Assembly (NCBI GenBank): GCA_029959085.1
Contig: JARWIR010000015.1
Location: 7,811,017 to 7,875,016, forward strand
From: Nemophila menziesii
Taxonomy: Eukaryota > Streptophyta > Magnoliopsida > Boraginales > Hydrophyllaceae
Length of the DNA stretch: 64,000 nucleotides
Reading direction: 5' to 3'
Every line of letters starts with the position of its first letter. The first letter of the stretch is position 1. Both the position numbers and the translations under genes were made by a program. Shown piece after piece: positions 57,441 to 64,000 of the stretch. The notes beneath the pieces are model-generated. The model saw nothing but the letters and a program-made list of their open reading frames with translations, had not been told where the DNA came from and made no database searches.

Positions 57441-59080
57441 GTACCATTATAATGTGACTGCTTCGAGGATGGTTCAGCACATCAAGCTAAGGGTTAAAGA
57501 TGGACTATTTATCAGCAGTGTGGCCTCGTGTGTGAATATGTGGGCCATTGTCATGGATGCTGGAACAAGTTTCTCCGCGCAGGTTATAAGCTGTTGTCCA
57601 TTTTCTTTCACAATAAATGTTTTATATTTTTCTTTTATTATAAGCATCACTAAAAAATTAAAATCCTTTTGCTTTAATATATACATTTTTTTCTGTTTTA
57701 GGAATGGATAATGGATTATTCGGACAAGGATTATTACATAAGCACTATCGCTGGGACGGATGACGGAAGCTCTTTAGCTGTTATGTCTAAGGGTGAATTC
57801 TTTGAACATTTTAGAACTTAATAATATATGCTCTGGTGTTTTCGAAAAATCTGTTTTCTTCCATATGGTGAGCCCGAATTTTCAAATTCTTCACATGGTT
57901 CTTTCAACTTTTAAATTTTTTTTGGGTAAATATTTCCAGGGATCACTAAACCATCTCAACAGTCTTCTTTAGATCACTTAACTATTATGAGTTCCAAATG
58001 ACCCACTAATATATATAAAGTGTTACAAAATCACGCACTTTGTTACTATACCCATTAAATAAGACGGATACACTAAACACATATTAAGCTATCATATAAA
58101 GTATGAACTGCACAGTAATTTCACATGGTGATCAATTATGATCAGTTTAATATCGGCTCAACAAGTAGCTATCATGTAGCTATCAATTTCACATGGTGAA
58201 ATTCATAATAGTTAAGTGATCTAAAGAGGACCGTTGAGATAGTTTAGTGGCCTCTGAAAATATTTACCCATTTTTTTAGGCTTTGATTAACTCTGTTGTT
58301 TGTATGAACATGTTGTTGTTTCTATGATAAAAATATAGGCTATTTTGAATAATATAGGACTTATAGTGTAATTGAATCAAAAAATTGAGCATAGGGACCT
58401 ATTGTGCAATTAATTGAAAAAATAATATTGGGGTGTTGCCCCTGAACCACCCTTGACCTCCAAACAAACCATTGTTTCTGTGGCTTGGCTAATATTTTGC
58501 GATACATAGGTACAAAGTACTCGCAACAATCCTACAAAGTAAGCGAGTCTTTTTCCTTTAAATGGATAAAGAATAAATGGGTCAAGGGCTATTTCGTCAC
58601 TTCCATGGCCACAGCTGGAACCAAATGGGGAGTAGTCATATCCCGTTGCGCCAACATCGTGAATCAGGTTATAGCCAAATTCCACGGACTCCTTTATAAT
58701 TAGACTCATTAATAATTATTAATTTTTTCCCTTATTTTCCAGGTGGTGGAACTTGACTTTATATACCCGAGTGAAGGGGTCCACAAAAGGTGGAATACTG
58801 GATATCCAATTGTTCAGCGGCTGCTACACAATATCAGACAGCTCTCGTGCTGAGTCTTCCGAGAGGAACGGTCACAAATAATAATACTTCACAAGAGACG
58901 TTAAGAACTTCATCTTTTCCCACTACACATGTTCAGGTAGTTATTCTTATTTTCTTGTGATTTCTGATTTTATTTTATTTGTTTCCCTTTTTACCCGTAA
59001 GACAAATAAATCTCTTGCAGAATAAGTGGGCGAAAGGTCTGTATATCTCGAGTGTTTGCTATGGAAGAACAGTTTCATAA
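57441..59080 (+). pseudogene. C-terminal exons of a MUT9-like casein kinase 1 gene (frameshifted)
   Basis: Five exons with good GT-AG borders. 57441-57582: YHYNVTASRMVQHIKLRV, then SSVASCVNMWAIVMDAGTSF. 57702-57792: EWIMDYSDKDYYISTIAG, then SLAVMSK. 58510-58667: QQSYKVSESFSFKWIKNKW, then TSMATAGTKWGVVIS. 58743-58936: VVELDFIYPSEGVHKRWNTG, then a frame change at about 58811 (one base lost), then TALVLSLPRG and SQETLRTSSFPTTHVQ. 59021-59080: NKWAKGLYISSVCYGRTVS and TAA. The order and motifs are those of the C-terminal half of plant MUT9-like kinases (casein kinase I-like). These nuclear kinases phosphorylate histone H3 and act in circadian and photomorphogenic control. The kinase domain itself is missing, so no active enzyme is encoded. 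The first intron lacks the next expected residues (the YELSPVFLHK part), another loss. Confidence 0.9.
57924..58269. mobile_element. MITE in an intron of the kinase fragment
   Basis: A 346-bp element with inverted ends of about 65 bp: GGGTAAATATTTCCAGGGATC on the left and, reversed, GGGTAAATATTTTCAGAGGCC on the right; both go on to CTTTAGATCACTTAACTATT. It has no coding capacity. The flanks AT plus seven or eight T suggest an 8- or 9-bp target duplication, compatible with a hAT- or Mutator-type MITE. It lies between exons 2 and 3. Confidence 0.8.
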
Positions 59081-60937
59081 AGGAGGAAAACAGAAGATTT
59101 TGTCAGTTGTAATAATGAAAAGATGATTTTGTGATGTAGTGTTGTACCATCAACATATTTTGTTTTGTAAACAATTTTGTGAGTTTTTATACAAGCTAAA
59201 TCATGACCCGTGTACTTTTTAGGCAGTTTATGATTTAAGTTATATTGTTTAATAAGCTTAATAGGGAAATCTTGTACATTACTATATAAGGGTTTGTGAA
59301 ATAGTTTCTTACTCAGGTATGGATTACGATTATTAATATAAATGTTTATTTGAAAATATGATGTTTTGGTTGTGATGTTATTCCAATATAATTGTGTTAA
59401 TTATTATTTTTATTTTTATTTATGTTTCATTTTCAATGCTCTTTGTTCCATTTTGGTTCAAAGGAGATGATAGTCTAGGAGAATTATAAAACCAGAAAAA
59501 AAACTAACAAATAGACAAGTCTAGCTGCCAGCCAGATTAAATCCATGTCCGAGTCGCTGAGAGACTAAAAGCACAGTAGCTATTTAGAGCGGAAGGAGCG
59601 TGATTTTTAATGCGGATTACCTTGACTTATCATTCAGTGACACTAAAAAAAATCCATTTTCTTCCTGGCTAGGTAGACTCCCAATATTATGGGTTCGAAC
59701 CTCGGACTCACGGTTTAACCGAGAATAAATCGAATGAAATCTGTGAACAATAAGCTTTAATGTTTCCCGAACCCTCCAGTCATAGTTTCTCGGTCTGTGC
59801 CATCGAGTTAGCTGTGGATGAAGATTAGTAGGTTAGGATTTCACCCCAGGTTAGTTGTGATAATGAAGATGACACAATATGTCAAACTAAAGAAAGTGTA
59901 AATGTTGTTAAAAGAAGAATTCAGTGAAGGCAGAGACCGATCTATGCTAATAAGGGTGGGCTTAAACCTGCCCTCAGTTTTTATTCTTTTTAAGATATAC
60001 TAAATTCATTTTATGTTTTATTCCAATTTCTTTTTAGCTTATTTTTAACTTGATTTGTTACCATAACTCTATAAATTATCGTAACAAGAGTGTTTGCACT
60101 TTAAATTATATTTTTTTTATATGTGATGATTTCATTACTTTATTTATTCAATCAAAAAACTTAGCTATGTATTAGATCGTTTCTCTTTGTGTTACAAAGT
60201 TTAATTGTCCACAGTTGGACAATACAGAGACATATGTCACAGACAAAGTATGTAAAATTTTCTTTATTTCTGTCTATTTGAGTTGGGTATATGTAAATGG
60301 ATATAATATTTGACTGTAATTTTGTGACTGTTTGTTCTTCTTCTTTCATGTTTCTATATATATTTATTAAACCATATCGACAAATCGTTGTTCTACAGAC
60401 TGAAACCTGAGCCATCTCCATTTCTCCAAATTTTCTACACATCTTTCCGATCCTCCTGCCGCAAAATTCCATGGCTTTTCACGGAGGATCAAGGCGTTTT
60501 GGAAATCTCACTCGATCTGTATATCCCGATTGCTTCAGATTTCGTATTGGTGAGTAACAATTGAACATCGCTTTATTAGTCAGGTCTTCAATAAATATTT
60601 CATTTCTTCATATAAACGGATTAAAGAAGTAAACATGTTGTTATTAGTCAAGAGTGAGGCTTATTAATATATTGGTAACTGAAGCCTTTAAAATGTTGGT
60701 GTATGTAGCTTATGGATACTGAATTGGCTGGCTGGATTTGGAGAAGATTTGTATTCCATTCCTGAATGCGCCTTGCCTGGATGCTCCCACTCTTTCTAAT
60801 ATGAAGAGAGAAAGTTGATGGTTTTTATTGATACATCAGTTTTAGATTGGAAATGCGAGCCTGCTGGTAGAAATTGTGGACAAAATGGAGGAATGACAAA
60901 TAATCGTATATCTGGTGGAATAGGTTTTGAAAGAAAT
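59081..60937. other. Mostly noncoding DNA
   Basis: 59081-60400 shows nothing coding; GGGTTCGAACCTCGG at 59690-59704 resembles a pol III B box, but no A box at the right distance is visible. 60471-60551 is an ATG-led frame (MAFHGGSRRFGNLTRSVYPD) ending in a good splice donor GTGAGT, and 60820-60920 encodes DWKCEPAGRNCGQNGG. They may be exons of a cysteine-rich host gene cut by the copia LTR at 60938; I cannot name it. Confidence 0.4.
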
Positions 60938-61280
60938 TGTTTTGGGCCTGGCCTATATTGTGGATGCCCATAATGGGTTAGCCCGACCCATTGTGGTAGT
61001 TATTATTTGAATAACTTATATATAAATAACTTCAAGGAAGTTATTTCATATTAGAATACAAGACACAATTCAGATACGCTTTTTCTGTTCTCTGCCTTAT
61101 ACTTGAAAGAAACAAAATCATTAGTTTCTCCCAAGATCTCTTTAACATATAACAGAAGATTCAAAGGCATTTATGTTGTGGAATAGCAATCTTCTTCGTC
61201 ACGTAAGTAGATTCACCGGACAGCATTTCGATTCTTAATTCCGCCTAAAAGGTTTGTCTGTAACCTTTAATTTTCTTACA
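60938..61280 (+). mobile_element. Ty1/copia 5' LTR
   Basis: About 343 bp, starting TGTTTTGGGCC and ending TTTTCTTACA, two bases before a perfect PBS. A TATATATAAATAA promoter box lies at 61016-61028. TG...CA ends and this length fit plant copia LTRs. The exact start is inferred from the TG and the PBS distance. The 3' LTR lies outside the window, so the TSD cannot be checked. Confidence 0.8.
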
Positions 61281-61282
61281 AA

Positions 61283-61294
61283 TGGTATCAGAGC
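61283..61294 (+). other. Ty1/copia primer-binding site (initiator tRNA-Met)
   Basis: TGGTATCAGAGC, the canonical plant copia PBS, followed by CATGG. Confidence 0.92.
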
Positions 61295-62053
61295 CATGGT
61301 GCTCATCTTTGTGAAATGCTTTTCATGCCATGTATGATTAATCATACGTCTATATATTAGATCTGATATATTTTTACTTATCTTTATGATTTTTTTTTTT
61401 TTTTTTTTTTGATTTAAAAAAAAAAAAATTATAGTTTCGTGTTCTTCATGACATAAAGATCGTAATGATATAAATTTTGTAAAATTTGGATTTAAAACTA
61501 AACAGATGTGTTTTTTTTGAAAATTTTAATGAAAATTTTTGATTTCTCTGTTGGAGAAGAAGATACAGGTTCTGTTTTTTTTTTAAAAAAAGGTCTTGAA
61601 ATTTTTGTCACTCACATGCTTAGGTTCTGTTTTTTTTTTAAAAAAGGTCTTGAAATTTTTGTCACTCACATGCTTTGCTCATATTTGTGTCTGACGCGAA
61701 TGGTTCATAATTTCTGAAAACTATCTAAGTAAGAGGTGTTTAACCACTAGGCTACCTGATCCTTTTGCTTACTTACATGGTCATTACATTAATGATCGTT
61801 GACATTCTTTTAGTCTGACATTTTTTTTTTTGACTGGATTATAAACCTGCAATTTTTTTTAATCGGGCTACGGCCATTTTTGGTTTATAGCAACTCATAT
61901 TTATATTCTTTTATGAAATATGTGTTTCAATTTTTTATTTCTAAAAAAAAATGCACACAATATTTTTTGGTTTGAATACAGGTGAAACATAGGTTCAGGT
62001 TATGCGATAACTATTAGGCTATTATCATAATAGTTGTATGAAAATACTAGCGC

Positions 62054-62118
<65 letters not shown>

Positions 62119-64000
62119 ATATCAGTTTTTTCTTTTGGTATATTATTATTATTTGACTATGTGAAATAAAACAAAGATAATTTCACTGTCAATATGTGTT
62201 TAGCTAATGAGTTATTCATCATATAATTTGAACAATGGTATAGTTTATAATGTTTGACATACTTGCCTATACTCGTATATGTTCTACTTATAAACATGTG
62301 TACTTATGATCTTATTATGCTATACATGAACTTGATTTTTGTGTATAGAATGAATTAGTCATGCTTTCACGTAACCCAATAAATATGAAACTCTAGATAT
62401 TTTGTATGAGTTAATTAATGTATCTTAAATGTGTTTGATACATGACTTGCTGGTAAATATATTATATTTTTTTAATTGCATATCTATATATATTGAAACT
62501 TGGGTTATTTTATGGATAAGTTTGATTCCATAACCACTAAATCATACAGATTTAGTATATTCCATCTCAATTGTGTGTATTGGAATAGTGGGAGTTCTGT
62601 AGAGAACTTAGTATTTTGTCTTGATGAAATTGAATTATAATTAGATAAACAATAATATGGTGATTCATGATTGGGAACATAGTGAACTTTCTGTTTCACT
62701 TCTTTTGTTTTCTATTTACGAGTTCAATTTGCATCTTGAGACAATAGTATCATTGAATATATTTTATATATTAATGAAAGTCTCTAGATATACTAGAAAA
62801 TGGCTATGAGTAACATCTTTTACACCTTTAGAAAAGAAAGGGATGAATGGTGATATAAATATACCTTTTTGAGAACTCGAGTTACACTGAGTACTCGAGA
62901 AACTAGAATTTGAGGTTGTTAATAATGTGATGTTTGAGCTTGAGGAAGGCTCCTAATTCATCATATGAGGACTATATTGACTTATCAAGTTTTAGAGGTA
63001 TAAATACTCTATTATTTTAGAAATACTGATAAGTTATATGGATGGCTTCGTTTATGAGTATCACAAGTATCCTAACACTTATGAGATGTGGGTATAATCT
63101 TAAAGAGATGATCAAGGATACTACCATGTCGATATTGCCTTAGTGGCATGAACAATTATACTCATTAAAAGACACCTGGTCATGGAGTTAACACATGTAA
63201 GAGTGATGTTTAAAGTGACTATGACAGTCTAGACATCTAGTGATATCCTCAGTTATAAACAACAAATTCAAGTAAGCCTCAATCTCTTTCAGATAATTGA
63301 TAATATTGAGAAGTGAATGTGACTCGTAATAACATCAATATGTTTGATGATGCTACTTGTGTTGTACTCAACAATGAGTGTATTTGAGGTTTATTGGCCT
63401 CATAGTTGAACATATTACTGAGTCTAGCTCTCATACACAATTGCAGTGTAGAGCAAGAAGATTGAAAGAAAAAGGGTGATATATCAGGATCTAAGAAGAT
63501 CAAGATCAATAGTCACAAGGAAATAAAGTATGATCATAAGAAATAAAAGAATAAGTTGAGATGCTACATCTATGACAAGTTGTGTCACTTATCTTGCGTA
63601 ACTAATATAGTAGCACTATCTTCTTCTTATGATTTTTGCATCTATTGCTAGCACCATGTTGCTAACTGGTCTTATATCCTATGTGGATTATGAACTTAGG
63701 AGCAATAGATCTTGTGACAAGAGATTGAGAGACCTATATAGTATACCATGAATAAAAAATTTGATTTGGTATAAGATGGATATATGTAGATGACAACAAT
63801 AATGTTGAAGTCAATGGTTTGACACAAGTAGTTGAGCTTGCGAAGTGGTCAAACCTTGTATCTATATGATATCTTAGGTGTACATATTTTTGGCACAATT
63901 TGGTCTCAATAATTGTTCTTATAGGATTAAATTTAGTACCCATATTCATGACAAAGAATAAGTGTTATACATAATATGGAACTATCTTGAGAACAAATGG
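61295..64000 (+). mobile_element. Degenerate Ty1/copia internal region (runs off the window)
   Basis: Most of it is unreadable, with stops in all frames. Two recognisable pieces remain. Near 63556-63600, NKLRCYIYDKLCHLSC is a zinc knuckle with one Cys changed to Tyr. Near 63684-63870, WIMNLGAIDLVTRD, a stop, then YVDDNNNVEVNGL correspond to the copia protease, normally W-[IFL]-x-D-S/T-G-A-[ST] and the following Y-M-G-N motif; the catalytic Asp-Ser has become Asn-Leu, so it is dead. Integrase and RT should follow beyond 64000. Confidence 0.65.
62056..62115. repeat. (AT)n microsatellite
   Basis: About 30 uninterrupted AT dinucleotides, inside the degenerate copia element. Confidence 0.95.

Noticed and set aside
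60161..60472. 103-codon minus-strand frame
   Set aside because: Second half is AT-rich and not protein-like; no known domain.

Overview
The window looks like repeat-rich, gene-poor nuclear DNA of a flowering plant, probably a eudicot. It is AT-rich and packed with nested retrotransposons. The Ty3/gypsy elements are Athila-like: their primer-binding sites match the 3' end of plant tRNA-Asp, and an extra env-like reading frame follows pol. There is also a plant L1-type LINE, a Ty1/copia element, and small inverted-repeat DNA elements. The few host genes or gene pieces are plant families: an S-protein homologue, an ankyrin/CCCH zinc-finger protein, a MUT9-like casein kinase and phosphoglycerate dehydrogenase. 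No species is claimed. I found no tRNA or rRNA gene and no CRISPR array.

Layout. 1-2222: an old LTR remnant split by a solo LTR (169-1692, TSD CATAT). 2223-6286: the only plausible intact host gene, a secreted S-protein homologue (4047-4484, minus), with two oppositely oriented copies of a ~190-bp MITE, a direct repeat of ~220 bp on either side, and an unrecognised gene broken by one TGA (5427-5972). 6287-23406: decayed Athila-like element A (plus), cut inside its reverse transcriptase by element B (minus, 9332-18883). B has two LTRs, gag, protease and an env-like ORF but has lost RT, RNase H and the integrase core. 23407-32410: better preserved Athila-like element C (plus), with 5' LTR, PBS, gag, protease, RT, RNase H, integrase and env-like ORF, but no 3' LTR. 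32411-37320: element D (minus), reduced to a gag piece, a PBS and one LTR; that LTR carries a 1.3-kb Mutator-like element (9-bp TSD) and a solo LTR of the C family (TSD ATAGG).

37321-45804: AT-rich DNA with a 1.7-kb degenerate telomere-like array (GGTTAA, TTTAAGG and GGCTAA units, ~40331-41990) and a fragment of a phosphoglycerate dehydrogenase gene (43866-44150). 45805-53141: a complete LINE insertion with a 20-bp TSD, an A tail and a twin-priming inversion of its 5' part. 53162-56340: AT-rich DNA with a 660-bp tandem duplication. 57016-59080: the start of a CCCH zinc-finger/ankyrin gene fragment followed closely by the five C-terminal exons of a MUT9-like kinase gene, with a MITE in one intron and a frameshift. 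60938-64000: the 5' LTR, PBS and decayed gag/protease part of a Ty1/copia element that runs off the window.

The genes do not form a pathway. The story is one of layered insertion, partial deletion and C-to-T decay of retroelements. No new defence or metabolic system is evident. The most unusual items are the telomere-like array, the twin-primed LINE, the two-gene fragment chimera, the Mutator-like element with a GC-rich cargo, and the CCGG-rich palindromic spacers found at the same place in three separate Athila-like elements.
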